A DNA stretch of 61,340 nt, taken from assembly GCA_009726095.1 (NCBI GenBank), contig WLMZ01000007.1:1-61340 (forward strand), given 5' to 3'. The notes below the pieces were generated by a model. It was not told where the DNA came from and searched no databases. It worked only from the letters and a program-made list of their open reading frames with translations. Source of the DNA: Actinomycetota bacterium. Its GTDB lineage: Bacteria; Actinomycetota; Acidimicrobiia; Acidimicrobiales; Ilumatobacteraceae. How positions within the stretch are numbered: the stretch's first letter is position 1; each line of letters opens with the position of its first letter. Shown here one piece after another: positions 34,813 through 51,504 of the stretch. A program made the translations under genes and the position numbers.

Positions 34813-37800
34813 ATCCGACCCGCCATGAAACGCTGCACGCCGTCGGCGACTGCCGCCACGCGTGGTTCCTTGAGCAACGATTCGGTACCGGTGTGCCTTC
34901 CCTCGACGACCACCGTGGTAGGGGCTGTCCCGATGAGTTGCTCCCAGCTCGTCGCAACGCTTGAGTGGAGTTCGTCGGTGCGGTCGGTTGCGGCGAGCAC
35001 GAGCAGCGTTCGCACGGGTGTGGGAAGCGGAGTCGGCTTGTACAGCGGAACGATCGCATAGTGATGTTCGAGATTCATCGCTGATGCCATGGCTTCTGGG
35101 GTAGTTCGGCCGAGCCGGCGATACAGGTGGAAGCGCATGAGCCTCCACCTGCGCCCACCGACAGCCTGGATCCGGAACCGGAGGCTCCGCACGCCGCGCT
35201 CGGCGATGCCCCTGCCGAGCTCGATGACGCTCTTGCTGGCACCCGCCGTGGAACGTGTGGCGGTGACGATGTTGTGCCAGTTGACGCTCTTGTCCGTCGG
35301 TAGCGAGGGGTCGATCAGGATGAGCCCCTCGACCGGATGCCCGGCAAGGAGGAGCCGCCGCGCCATTTCGTACGCGACCGCTCCGCCCGAGGAGTAACCG
35401 CCGACGAGCACCGGTGCCGAGCCGGACCTGGTGGCGATCGCTGCGACGTATCGGACGGCCATCTCCTCGACCGAGCGGTCCCACCGCTGCTGACCATCGA
35501 GGCCCTTGGCCGTGATGCCGATCAGTGCCCGACCCTCGGGGAGGTGCGCCCCGAGGTGTACGTAGTCGAACACGTGCCCGCCACCCGGATGTACCAGATA
35601 CAGCGGCGGCTCTGAGCCGGTGCGTAGCGTCACGAACAGATCCCTCGGCCCGCTCACGGTGGCAGGGTTGCGATGGCGATCCACCTCGGCGCACAGCTGG
35701 CGCAGGGTCTGATGCTCGAAGATCACGGACAACGCCAGATCGATGCCCAGTTCCTTGCGGATGGCAGTGAGCAGCCGGACCGCCAGCATCGAGTGCCCAC
35801 CGAGATCGAAGAAGGACACATCGGGGTCGCCAGCGCCGTCGCCGAGCCTGCGTGCCCAGATGTCGACCACGACACCCGACAACTGGGCATGCGCAGCAGT
35901 CGTGGTGGCCTTCGCCGGCTGCATCGTTGCCCCCAGAGCAGCGCGGTCGAGCTTGCCGTTCGCAGTGAGTGGGAGGCGTTCGACTACGACGATGTTCGAG
36001 GGAATCATGTTGGCGCTGAGCCGGTCCCCGAGCTGTCGACGGACTTCGCGTTCGCTGATGCCGCGTGCTTCGACGAAGGCGGTCAGCGTCGTACCGTCAG
36101 GACCCCGGTCGGCCTCGACGACGGCAGCGCTGATGGCGGGGAGTGCCATCAGCGCAGCTTCAACTTCTTCGGGCTGGATACGGAAACCGCGAACCTTCAC
36201 CTGTCGATCGACGCGCCCGACGAACTCGATCCGACCATCCGCAACACGGCGAACGAGATCGCCCGTGCGATACAGACGCGCCCCTGGGCCTGGTCGTAGG
36301 TGATCGGTGACGAAGCGTCGAGCGGTGAGTTCGTCGTCGCCGAGGTACCCGATGGCCAGCCCGTCACCACCGAGATACAACTCGCCGGCAACTCCGAGCG
36401 GCACCAGATGGCCATCAGGGCCGAGTACGTGAGCGGTGGTGTTGGCGATGGGGAGGCCGATTGGAATGGTGCTCGCGTCATCGGCGACCTGCAGGACGCG
36501 ATGCCACAGCGCGAACGTGGTGCACTCGGTTGGGCCGTACATGTGCAGCAACTGTCCGCCGGTTCGAGTCGCCAGGACCCGGCGTGTCGCCGATGGGTCG
36601 CTCGCCTCGCCCCCGAACAGAATTGTGTGGACCGGGGCCAGTGCATCGGGTTGTTCGCGAGCGATGAGGTTGAACAGCGCTGTTGTCAAGAACATCGCCG
36701 TGACGCCGTGTGTACGAACGGCTGCGGCCAATCGGTGCGGAGAAGCGACCTGATCGGGACCGAGCACCACCAGGGTGGCCCCGTTGGTGAGCGCCCCCCA
36801 GACCTCCCAGGTTGCAGCGTCGAAGGCGGGGTTCGATGCAAATGCAACCACATCGTCGCGCCCGAGCTGTAGGTAGTCGGCTCCCTGCACCAGGCGCACG
36901 ATGGCGCGGTGCGGCACAACCACACCCTTGGGTTTGCCGGTGGAGCCCGACGTGTACATCACTGCTGCGGGCTTGTCGGCGCCATGACCCCTTGGAAGGG
37001 GATTCTTGTGCGGTGGCCGTTCCGGCAGCGCTTCGATCGAGAGCTGAGTGTCGTCGTCCGCGGAGCGACGGATGGCCGCTGTAGCGCCCGAGTCGGCCAG
37101 CACGAGCGCATATCGATGGGCGGGCTGAGAAGGCTCGATGGGAATGTAGGCGGCGCCGAGACGGAGGCAGGCGAGCATGGCGACCACGAGATCGAATGAC
37201 CGGTCGAGCAACAGCAGCACACCATCGCCGGGTTGTACGCCGGCGTCGATCAGCCGGGCCTGAAGCGCCAGTGTGCGCTCGTCGAGCTCGGAATAGGTGT
37301 ACCGGGCCGTGCCGTCGATCACCGCAAGGCGCCTGGGATCGGCGGTGATGCGGTCGCGTACGAGACCATCGACGGTTGAACCATCCGGGATTGGCCGGGA
37401 GGTGTCGTTGAGCTGATCACGGAGCCACTGTTCGGTGACGGGCTCGACAGATGACAGCGAGGTGATACTTGCCCCGGTGTTGCGTGTCATCTGCTCGAGG
37501 ATGTTCGCGATCATTGCGACCCAGCCGTGTACCGCGCCCTGATCGTGGCCCGAGCGGTACTCCACCGACACCATGAGGTCGCGGGCGATACGAGCGGTGA
37601 TGGCGAGGTCACACTTTGCGCTGGTTGGGGTGGCGATGTCATCACGATCGAACATCACTGGGTCGAGTCCGGGGAACGCAACGGGGGTGCCCTCGTTCTC
37701 GGCGGTGTCGAACACGTTGGCGATGATGTCCAGCAGCGGCGAGGTGAACGCCTGCCGGTGGGCGTGGGTTGCGGCCACGATCGTGCTGAACGGAGTGCGG

Positions 37801-40800
37801 CGGTGCTCCATGGCATGGGCCATCTCGCCGAAGATTCGCCTGACCGTGCTCTGCACGTCGTCGTCGGGGTTCGAGCGGAACCGAAACGGCAGGGTGTTGA
37901 TCATCGGCCCGACCAGATCGGTATCGACGCCGAACGAACGGATGGTTGCGGGAAGCCCGAGCACGTAATCGTTCGAGGCCATGATGCGTCCGATGGCGAT
38001 GCCGATGGATGTGAACACCAACGCCACCGGGGTGACCCGCAGGGCAGCCGCCGCGATGCGCAATCTGTCGACCACCTCTGCTGGCACGACGACGCGCATG
38101 AAGGCGACATCGGTCTGGCTCGAGGCAGTGTCGCCAGCTTGCGGCAGCTGCGCAGGTTCGGGGAGTCCTTCGAGTTGTTCGACCCAAAAGCGAAGGTCTG
38201 CATCGAGACCGGTGTCGCCGCCGGCGGCCTGTGCCCGCTCCCACACGGCATGGTCGGCGAACTGGAACTCGCAGGCCGGCAGCGGTGGGCCACTACCAAC
38301 AGCATGGCTGTAGGCCGCAGCCAGATCGCGCAACAGGATTTGGGCTGACTCTGCGTCGCACGCGATGTGATGCAACACGAGCACCAGCCGATGCTCTGCA
38401 TCAGCGATACGCATCAGCGCGGCCCGGATGGGCCACTCCTCGGCCAGCGCGAAGGGTTGGCGCAGTGCGATCTGGAGATCGTTGGCGACGCTGGCGGTCG
38501 CAGAGCGCATGTCGTGGGTGGCGAGGGGGATGGGCGCCGCAGAATCGATGATCTGATACGGCGAACCATCGTCGTATGTTCGGTACCGGGTGCGCAGGAT
38601 CTCATGTCGGCTCACCAGGCGGGTCAGCGCTGAACCGAGCGCAGCAGCGTCGAGTTGCCCAGCGAGACGCAGCGACAGGCGAATCTGATATGCGTCTGCG
38701 TCGTCGAGCTGATGGAGCAACCAAAACGCTTCCTGGGCGTACGACAATGGTGCCTGCGTCAGCCAGAGGCGCATCGGCCGACCCGAAGGGACGGCCACCA
38801 GTTGGGGCTGCGGCTGGGCAACGCTGTCGACGCGTGGCCGGTATTCGGAACGCAACCGGGTCCGGTCGGGTTTGCCACCCGGTGTTCGGGCCAGCTCGTC
38901 GTGCACGACCACGTCGGTGGGAAGCAGGTGCGGTGGCAGCACCAGACCGAGTGCGGCACGGATCTGGCGAGTGCTGCTCGGCGTTCCCTCGCGGACCAGG
39001 AGGTGGGCCACCAGGATCGGGTCGTCACCGGGACCGGTGGGGGTGGCGACGACCACGGCCTCACGAACGCCAGGCAGCCCGAGCAGCGCTGCCTCGATCT
39101 CTGCCGGCTCGATCCGGAATCCGCGGATCTTCACCTGATCATCGACTCGCCCGTGGAACTCGAGCACGCCGTCGGGACGCTCGCACACCATGTCGCCTGT
39201 GCGGTACCACCGCCGTCCGTCGATCTCGGCGAAGCCCTCGGCGGTCAGGTCGGGAGCGCCCAGGTAGCCGCGGGCCAGCTGCGCGCCCGAGAGCAGCAGC
39301 TCGCCACGCTCACCATGAGCAACGGCTGCATCGTTGCCATCGACAACTCGAATGACGACCCCGGCAAGTGGCTTGCCGATGGGTGTTGGTGCGCCATCGC
39401 GGAGATTGTGCAGCGCCAGATCGGAGGTGGTGGCGACGACCGTGAACTCGGTGGGCCCGTACCCGTTGGTGAGCTGGATCCCGGGGCGCACAATCCGGTG
39501 CCAGCGGCGGATGACGGCGGGGTCGATGGCCTGCCCGCCGACGATGACGTGGTGGATTGACTCCGGCAGCTGAAGGCCCGACTCCTCGAGATCGCGTACA
39601 AGGGCATGCCAGAAGCTGGTGGGCAGATCCAGCACCGTGATGCCGTGGCGCTCGACGAAGGCTGCCAGCTGCTCGGCCCCGACGAACACGTCCTCCTCAC
39701 GCCCGATCACCAGGGTGGCGCCAGCAGCGAGGGTGACGAAGATCTCCTCCACCGAGGTGTCGAAGGCAATGTTGTGGGCCTGGAGCACTCGGTCGCCCGG
39801 CCTGATGCCGTACCGTTCGACGGCGGCATTCACGAAGGCGTCGAGTGCGCCGTGGGAGATGGCCACGCCCTTGGGCCGGCCGGTTGATCCCGACGTGTGC
39901 ATCACGTAGGCGACCACATCGTCGGCCACGTCGACGCGCGGATCGGCCGCCGCAAAGGTCGTTCCGGCTTCATCGGTGCGGACCACAACGATGTCGTTCG
40001 TAGCGAACATGCATGCCCGATCGGCCACGATGGCGACCGGTTGCGTGTCTGCCAACAGGAGTTCGATACGGGCAGGTGGCGCATCCAACGAAAGGGGGAC
40101 ATACCCGGCCCCGATGCGGTGGATGGCCAACAGCGTGGCCACGAGGTCGGCGCCGCGGCCCATCAAGACGCCGACGAGTGAGCCGGGTGCGACGTCTGCG
40201 GCGCGAAGGGCGTTGGCGAGCGCATTGGTCCGTGCGTCGAGCGTGGCGTACTCCACGATCTGGTCTCCATCGACCACGGCGGGTCGGGTCGGAGCAACTG
40301 CTGAGTGAGCGCTGATCCGATGATGCACGTGCATCGGTGCGTGCCGCGCGAGGTCATGCGCGACTGCGACGATCGGTCGATCGGGGTCGTCCAGCGCAAG
40401 GTCGACGAACCGCGCGAAGTCGGTCAGCATCGTCTCGGCGCGGTGATGGTCGAGCAACTCGGCGTCGTAGCGCAACACCATCGTCAGGTCGCGATGATCC
40501 GAGACGAAGCAGCGCAACTCCAGCGTCTCTCGAAACTGTTCGAGCAGATCGGGTGCCCATCGCCACCGCAGCCCGTGGCGGTCGCCCTCGTCGCGTTCGC
40601 GCCAACCGAGCAGGTTCGTACCCACCTCGAACGGCCGGGCTCGACCGCGATCCCAGTCGAACGAAAGATCCGCCCGAATCTGATGAAAGGTCACGTGGCG
40701 GTGCCGCCCGGCACCGGTGACGGTGGTGGACGTCGCGCGAATTGCGTCGGCAACGGTGGCGTGCTGCGCCAGACGGATGCGCAGCGGCAGCAGCGACACG

Positions 40801-43627
40801 AACATGCCGGTCATCGAGGCAGCATCGGGGACCTCGCGCACTGTCGATGGCGTAGTCAGCGGCACTTCGGTGACATCGGGGACGAGCCCTGCGAGATATG
40901 CGGCCCACAGCGCGGTGAGCACGCGAAAGGTGCTCGCGCCGTACTCTGCGACGGCTGCCTCGATGCATGCGCGGGTCGTGGGTCGGATCCGCAGGCGCAC
41001 CAGCTGGCCGTCGGTGTCAGCTGCGGTCCCACGCGGTCGATCGGTCGGCAGGTCGAGCGCCTGCACCGGGGGTGCCAGGATCTGGCGCCAGTAGGCAAGC
41101 TCTGCACCGAGCACCCCGTCGGCGAGCAGTTGCTGCTCGTGGTCGACGACCTCCTGCGCCCCGGAACGAATGGGCGCCAGTGCTGGTGTCTGGCCCGTGA
41201 TCAATGCTTCGTATGCCGTGCGGAGCTCGTCGATCAGGATGTCGTTGGATCGGCCGTCGACAACGACGTGTTGTGCGACGAGCGCGAACAGGTATTGCTC
41301 TGGAGCCAGCCGCACGAGCACGGGCCGGATCAGCGGCCAGTGTTCGATATCGCGGGCTGCGGCATCGATCAGGAACTGGTGCAGTTCTGTCATATCGAGG
41401 GAGCGGTCGTCGCGATGCACGACGTGGATGGGCAGATGGGCATGCGCTGCGATGACCTGTTCGCGGGCCTCGGCATCGAACCATGCCCGCAACACCGAAT
41501 GACGCTGGACCACGAAATCGAAGGCTGACTGCAGCACCTCGAGATCGAGCGGGCCGAGGAGCACACGCATCGGTCCGATCACCGACGACGAGAGCGCCGG
41601 ATCGATGTCGTGGAGGTCCAGATACGGCAGCTGTGTCCTCGATGCGGGAACCCGTTGCTCACCGCCGCTGACAGAGTGCGCGGCAGGTGCTGGCGGCAGC
41701 ATCTCGTGGAGCGGCGTCAGAGGCTGGGTTCTGCCGGTAATGGATTCGCTGATCACCTGTGCGATGGCTGCGGGCGTATCGGCGGAGAACACGGTCCGCA
41801 GCGGTAGCGCCACCGCAAACTCGGTCTTGATCCGATGGATCAGGCGCAACGCCATCAACGAGTGGCCACCGATGTCGAAGAAGTTGGTGTCCGCGTCCAC
41901 TGCGTGCTCGGGGAACAGCGCTTTCCAGATCCGCACGACGGCCGCCTCGATGCCATCTGATGCCACGTGGTCCACCCGTGCCGGCGCGGTTGAGCGCTGC
42001 TGCAGCGCAGACCCGTCGAGCTTGCCGTTGGCGCTCAGCGGCAGGCGCTGGACGAACACGATCTGGCGGGGGACGGCTCCGGCTGGCACCAGTTCGCCCA
42101 GGGCTGCGCGAACCTCCGTGGCGGTGAGACCAGCGATAGCTGGCACGATCGCCGCGAGCAGCCCATTGCGGCCATCGGACTCCTCGACGGTCACCACGCC
42201 CGCAGCGGCAATCCCGGGGAGGCGACGTAGGCGGGCGGCGACATCGGCCGGGTCGACCCTGGCGCCGTTCACCGCCACCACGTCGTCCAATCGACCCCGC
42301 ACCACCACGGTGCCGTCGGCGAGATAGTTGCCCCAATCGCCCGTGCGGAAGCGCACCTCGCCGGCTGCTGGGCCGACGGTGGCCCGGTCCGCCCAAGCCG
42401 CACGGTCGTTGCCATATCCCGCTGTGCCGTGCACCGTTCGGACGACGATCTCGCCGTGCTGGCCGGGACCGAGTTGCTGCCCGGAGGCGTTGACCACCAG
42501 TAACTGGCTGCCCGGTATCGGGTAGCCGACCGACAGCGTTCCGGGATCGGTCACATCGGGGACGATGTGGAACGAGCGGATCATGCACGTCTCGGTTGGG
42601 CCGTACAGGTTCACCACGCCACCGGGCGGCGAGACCCGGTCGCGCCAGCGCTGCACCGTGGAGCCGAGGAGTTGCTCGCCAGAGAAGAACGACCATCGCA
42701 GCGAGGTTGGCGGCGCCGCAGTAGCAGGCGTCGACGTCCACAATTCGGCCAGTGATGGCGTGAGGTGCACGACGGTCACCCGTTGTGCTGCAAGCCATGT
42801 CAACACGTCGTCGGCCTGGAGATCGGCGGGTGGGACGACCAGACACCCGCCCGCCGCCCACGGTAGGAACACGTTGCGCAAGATGACGTCGAATCCGATG
42901 GATGTGAGCATCGGCACCCGGTCGGTGCTGCCGATCCCGAACTCGGCACGCTGCCAATCGATGAACTGGCACAGGCTGCCGTGCAGGCCGACGACACTGC
43001 GCGCCACGCCAGATGAACCCGAGGTGAAGAACACGTAGGCACGATCATCGGGCTCGGGAAACGCCCGGTCTGCATCGCCAATGGGAGCGGCGCCCTGATC
43101 GGGTGAGATGCGGCCGTACGCATCGAGCAGGACGGTTGACGTCAGGAACGGGCGCGGTTCACCGATGGAGATCGAGAAGGTGGCGTTGGTGGCATCGATG
43201 CGTTCGCAACAGGCAGCTTCTGGCAGGTCGACGGGCAGCGGCACCATGACCAGTCCGGCCATCAGAGTGGCGAGCATCGCGATGGCCACGCCTGCGGACC
43301 GCTCGCCGGAGATGGCCACTGCAGCGCCAGGCGTGGCACCCGCCTCGATGAGCTCCCGTGCGATCGCTACCGCCCGGGAATGCAGCTGCCGATAGGTGAT
43401 GGCGCCGTCGGGGGACTCGATGGCAATGTCATCTGGGCACGCTCGTGCCCGTTCGAGGAAACGGTCGATCACGGTGGCATCCCACTGTCTGATCAGCGGC
43501 GCTTCGGGGTCGGGCAGGTGCCGAAACCCTTGTCCGGCCGGATCAGTGGGGCCCTGCTGCATCACGACCCAAGGGTAGCCACTGGCCGGCCGCCCATTTC
43601 CAACCTGGACAGCCGGCTCGTCCACCA

Positions 43628-43628
<1 letters not shown>
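34809..43628 (-). CDS. Nonribosomal peptide synthetase, A-T-C-A-C-A-T-TE
   Basis: 2939 aa. Domains by residue: A1 50-545; carrier 555-625 (Ser590 in DIGGHS); C1 665-1095 (His787, Asp791-Gly792; first His is Gln); A2 1105-1595 (TSGSTGRPKG, Lys in GGKPD); C2 1620-2060 (HHIACDA, Gly of HHxxxDG replaced by Ala); A3 2085-2565; carrier 2575-2645 (Ser2613 in DLGGHS); thioesterase 2665-2937 (Ser2746 in GYSSGG, Asp2773, His2912). No carrier domain lies between A2 and C2. The A1 nucleotide loop reads TSGSSGVARSV, lacking the usual Lys. By hand alignment the A2 pocket is near Asp-Thr-Glu-Ser-Ile-Gly-Gly-Val-Val, like Lys/Orn-type pockets (weak). No MbtH gene is in the window. The product is unknown, a short peptide. 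The start overlaps the ABC stop as TGATG. Confidence 0.93.
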
Positions 43629-47405
<3,777 letters not shown>

Positions 47406-47434
<29 letters not shown>

Positions 47435-48710
47435 GCGCCTCGGCCTGTTGCTGGTACTTCGTCACCGACGACGATCCCATCATCAACTCTGCGGCCACTG
47501 CAGCGAGCAGCCCTGGCACGATGAACGACGGTCGGCCGGTGGTCTCGGCGACGAACATCACGGCGGCCAGTGGCACGCGATACCCGGCACCCAGAAACGC
47601 CGCCACGCCGATCACGATGAACAGCGTGAGATCACCGTGGATCACCAGACCGCTGATCACCGAGCCGGTGAGGGCTCCGCCCACGACCAATGGGATGAAC
47701 AGGCCGCCGGCGCCACCGCCGGCAACTGCTGCAGAGGTGGCGAGGCATCGCAGGCCAAGAATGGCGAGCAAGATCCAGATCGACCGCCCGGGATTTGATG
47801 CCCATGTAACGACTTGGTACCCGGCGCCAAGGAGCAACGACTCACCGGTCAGGATCCGGCCGAGCGCGAACATCGCGGCCAGCGAACCGCCCGCGATCAA
47901 CGTGGTCAGTAGGGGCCTGGGCCCGGCTGCGAGTTGCTTCGCATAGCGCAGCATGCGCGCGAAGGTACGTGCCCCGATGCCGGCCACGATGCCGACGGCG
48001 ATCGCGCCGAGCAGTTCGCGGATGGCATAGGCCGGCGTTCCGTCAACGGGGAACAACGCCGATGTGCCGTTGATCGAGACGAACGTGAGGTAACCGGTGG
48101 CGCTGGCCACGAGCGCGGGGAGCAGCATGCGCCGGGCGAGGTCGTTCTGGTAGGGGACCTCGAGCGCAAACACCGCCCCCGTTGCAGGCGCCTTGAAGAT
48201 TGCGGCGACTGCGGCGGCCGCTCCGGCCACCATCAACACTCGCCGATCTGCTATGCCGAACAAGCGGGGCGCGCGGCGTTGCAGTTTCAACCCAAACGTG
48301 GCGCCCGCGTACAGGCTCGGACCCTCGAGACCCATCGGTGCACCCGTGCCCACCGAAGCAATGGCGGCGACCATGCGGGCCACGAACGGCCGCCAAGGGA
48401 GATCGTGCTGGGGATCGTGAAATGCGTGGAGATACTCGTCGGCCGTCGCCGCTGAGGCCCCTCGCCCGATATAGCGTCGCGCTGCGAGTGCGCCGAGGAG
48501 CCCGAGCCCGGGAAGCGGAGCGAGCAGCCAGGGGCGCAATCGCACGACGTGTTCGAAGATCTGGCGTACGACAAGCCAGTCGAGCAGGGCCACGAACAGC
48601 CCGGTGGCAACGCCGGTGCCGGCAGCGACCAACACGACCTGATGCTGCCGGCTCATCAGGTGACGCAGTTCGGTGCGGCGGTTGGCGGAGACCAGACGGT
48701 GCAGGTTCAC
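47406..48710 (-). CDS. ClC-type chloride channel/transporter
   Basis: 434 aa from the GTG at 48710 (an ATG at 48656 is possible). Ten or more membrane segments. Family motifs: GTGAPMGLEGPS, holding the gating Glu in G-x-EGP, and GGGAGGLFIPLVVGGA, the anion-selective loop with GxFxP. The first pore motif, usually GSGIP, is altered (GTGAP). Members are Cl-/H+ exchangers or channels. Its C-terminal end overlaps the exporter gene start by 29 bases, making it the first gene of a ClC-exporter-NRPS-PPTase operon. It may be only a positional neighbour. The 196-298 base gap upstream, shared with the rhamnosidase gene, shows no clear promoter. Confidence 0.9.
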
Positions 48711-49008
48711 GGCCGCCCCGCAGCCCGCGCCTGTTGGGGGATCTCGCCGGCGGGATGGGTGCAGGTGGACATTGCCGTCACCGTGGATGAGCGCACGTTC
48801 AGGGAGACACAGTCAATGACACGGCTGCCTCCGGCGGCGACGAGTGCGTCTGTGACGTCGTCGCTGTTGGCCACGCTGGAGCCTGGGGCCGTTCGTTCAA
48901 GAGACAATGGTTGCACGCTACACGGGTGGAACGAGTGCGCTGCTGCCGAACCATTCGCGACGGCTGCTCACCCGGGGCACCAATGCAGGTCGCCTAGGCT
49001 TTGCCTCC

Positions 49009-51411
49009 ATGTACCTGCGTCATCCCGAGCCGTTCGAGGGCCGCTGGCGGGCTCGCTGGATCTGGCACGAGCGTCCGCGGATCGCAGCCGAAACAGCCAC
49101 TCGCCCGGTGCTGGCGCGTCCGATCGACACGGTTGCGTTGCTGCGGCGATCGTTCGAGTTGCGATCCGTTCCGTCGTCGGTGCCCAGTCGGATATGGGTC
49201 GATGGCCGCTACGTGCTGAGCGTCAACGGCGTCGAGGTTGCTCGTGGCCCGGTTCGGTCCGATCCGCGCAGTGCGCACTACGACGTCGTCGATCTCGCTC
49301 CTCATCTGCAGGTGGGCAGCAACGTGCTGGCGATCACCGCGCGCCACTTCGGTACGGCCACCTCGTGGTGGATGCCGGCCCCGCCGAGCTACACCCTGGG
49401 GGCCGGCGCCGTCGTCTTCGAGGCATCGATCGGCGACGACTGGATCATCAGTGATCGTTCGTGGCGATGTCATCGGGGCGCAGCCTGGTCGCCGGTGTCC
49501 ATGCCCGGCGATGTCGCCTGCCTGCCGCTGGAGTCCTTCGATGCGCGTGAGCACCCGTGGGGGTGGGACCTGTCGTCGTTCGATGATGCTGGCTGGCGTG
49601 CGGCCGTCGAGATCGAGCCGTTCAATACGGGCGCCCACGGTGATCCGCACCCGCCCAGTGAGCCCTTCGGCATGTTGCGGCCGCCGGTGCGCACGGCGTT
49701 TCCGGGCGGTGCCGTGCATGCCGCTCGGTTGACGGGTCGTCATGCGTTGATCGGCAGTGACCCCGTTGATGATCCCGTGAAGCAGGTGCTCGGCGACGAG
49801 CTGTCGTTGCGCATGCCGGACGGCGACGACCCATCAGGTATCGCGCTGTACTCGTTCGATCTCGGGTGTATCGCTGCGGGCACGCTGCAACTCGACGTCC
49901 GCGGCGCTGCCGCTGGCACCATCATCGACATTGCTGCTGCCGAGCACCTCGACGCTGCCGGGCACCTGGTCATGTTGGGTCAGCATGCCGGCGTCCGCTA
50001 TGTCTGCTCGGGCCAGGCGCACGCTCAGTTCGAATCGCTGGACATCATCGGCACCCGCCATCTGCATGCGGCCGTGCGTTCTCCCTCGGGCGAAACCGAC
50101 CCAGCGTTGGCGTTGTCCATCCGGGACCGCCATCGTCCGCGGCCTGACGGCGCAGCATTCACATGTTCGGATCCCGTGCTGGAGCACATCCACCGGGTTG
50201 GCCTGCGAACGGTCGATCTGTGCGCGCTCGATGCCTATGTCGATTGCCCGACGCGCGAGCAACGCGCCTGGACGGGCGACTCCGTGGTGCACCAGATGGT
50301 CGATCTGGTCACGAACCCCGATTGGGCGATGGCCCGCTGGCACCCCCAGCTCGCAGCAGCACCACGGACAGACGGCATGTTGGCGATGGCCCCGGCGTCG
50401 GACTTCGCTGCCGATGACCGCATGTTCGTTCCCGACTGGTCGCTGCACTGGGTGCGATCCGTTCACAACCTGTACCGCTACACCGCAGACCGCGAGCTCG
50501 TTGCCGAACTGCTCCCTGTGGCCGAGCGCACGTTGCGTTGGTTCGAGTCATACCTGCAGCCCGATGGCCTGTTGCACCAGGTGTCGGGGTGGGTGCTGAT
50601 CGATTGGTCCAGCGTCTACTCCAACGGTTGTTCCTCCACGCTGAACGCGTTGTGGGCGCGGGCGCTCGAAGACCTTGCGGAGATGGCGGCATGGTTGGGC
50701 AACGAGGGCACTGCGGCGTGGGCCCTACAGCGCCGAGCCGCTGTCGCTGCGGGCTTCGATGCCTTCTGGGACGAACAGCGGGGCGTGTACATCGACCACA
50801 TCGTGGGTGGCATACCCCAACGGGCAGCGGCCCAGCACGGCGGTGCTGCAGCGCTGGCGGCGGGTCTGGTGCCAGCGCACCGTGTTGCGCGTGTCGTCGA
50901 CGCGTTGACGGACAGCCAGCGTTTGCTTCGTCATTCCTGGGTGATGGACTCGGTCACGGTCGATGGTGGATCCACTGGTTTCGTCCACCTCACGATGGGA
51001 TACCCGCCACCCACGTGGGACGTCGAGCAACAGATGGTCGAGGCCGAACCCTTCTTTCGATACGTACTGCACGACGGCCTGGCTCGGGCCGGTCGCGCCG
51101 ATCTCATCGCCGGGTTATGCCGCGACTGGAACGTCTTCCTCGAAGCCGGCGAGACCACCTGGCCGGAGTGCTGGGTGGGTGGAACCCGATGCCATGGATG
51201 GTCGTCGACGCCCACCCGTGACCTCATCGTGCACACCCTCGGTATCACCCCCGCCGAGCCGGGCTACGCCTCCGTTCGAGTGGTTCCTGCACTCGGTGGG
51301 CTCGAGTGGGCGCGCGCTACGGTGCCCACCCCGTACGGCCCGATCACCGTCGAGGCTCATGCCGACGGCACCGTGCAGATCGACAGTCCAGTGCCGGTGA
51401 TCCGCACCTAG
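49009..51411 (+). CDS. Alpha-L-rhamnosidase-like glycoside hydrolase (GH78)
   Basis: 800 aa from the ATG at 49009, where GH78 homology begins (WRARWIW). The frame is open to an ATG at 48907 (34 more residues, low similarity). Beta-sandwich domains occupy about 10-370, then an (alpha/alpha)6 barrel with the catalytic-acid segment DAYVDCPTREQRAWTGDS, a WVLIDWSSV strand, and a WPECWVGGTRCHGWSSTP segment near the C-terminus holding the expected second catalytic Glu. It removes terminal alpha-L-rhamnose from glycosides. No signal peptide is seen, suggesting an intracellular enzyme acting on imported glycosides. It stands alone, divergent from the ClC gene. Confidence 0.88.
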   Translation: MYLRHPEPFEGRWRARWIWHERPRIAAETATRPVLARPIDTVALLRRSFELRSVPSSVPSRIWVDGRYVLSVNGVEVARGPVRSDPRSAHYDVVDLAPHLQVGSNVLAITARHFGTATSWWMPAPPSYTLGAGAVVFEASIGDDWIISDRSWRCHRGAAWSPVSMPGDVACLPLESFDAREHPWGWDLSSFDDAGWRAAVEIEPFNTGAHGDPHPPSEPFGMLRPPVRTAFPGGAVHAARLTGRHALIGSDPVDDPVKQVLGDELSLRMPDGDDPSGIALYSFDLGCIAAGTLQLDVRGAAAGTIIDIAAAEHLDAAGHLVMLGQHAGVRYVCSGQAHAQFESLDIIGTRHLHAAVRSPSGETDPALALSIRDRHRPRPDGAAFTCSDPVLEHIHRVGLRTVDLCALDAYVDCPTREQRAWTGDSVVHQMVDLVTNPDWAMARWHPQLAAAPRTDGMLAMAPASDFAADDRMFVPDWSLHWVRSVHNLYRYTADRELVAELLPVAERTLRWFESYLQPDGLLHQVSGWVLIDWSSVYSNGCSSTLNALWARALEDLAEMAAWLGNEGTAAWALQRRAAVAAGFDAFWDEQRGVYIDHIVGGIPQRAAAQHGGAAALAAGLVPAHRVARVVDALTDSQRLLRHSWVMDSVTVDGGSTGFVHLTMGYPPPTWDVEQQMVEAEPFFRYVLHDGLARAGRADLIAGLCRDWNVFLEAGETTWPECWVGGTRCHGWSSTPTRDLIVHTLGITPAEPGYASVRVVPALGGLEWARATVPTPYGPITVEAHADGTVQIDSPVPVIRT

Positions 51412-51488
51412 CGGTGTGGTGTGTCGCTCGTCCGGTCAGCGGCTGGGCCAGCTGGATTTCGACTGCGGCCCGGTTGGATGCGACCCGC

Positions 51489-51494
51489 TACAAT
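51489..51494 (+). promoter_or_regulatory. -10 element TACAAT ahead of the lipoprotein gene
   Basis: A TACAAT hexamer ends 10 bases before the ATG at 51505, and no Shine-Dalgarno sequence lies between. The spacing would place transcription start within a few bases of the start codon, so a leaderless or near-leaderless mRNA is likely, as is common in actinobacteria. No good -35 is visible. Confidence 0.45.
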
Positions 51495-51504
51495 CTTTTG
51501 TCAT

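Noticed and set aside
48549..49454. Open frame on the plus strand of about 300 residues across the ClC/rhamnosidase gap
   Set aside because: It overlaps the ClC and rhamnosidase coding regions out of frame, with Arg/Gly/Ser-rich translation typical of shadow frames in GC-rich DNA.
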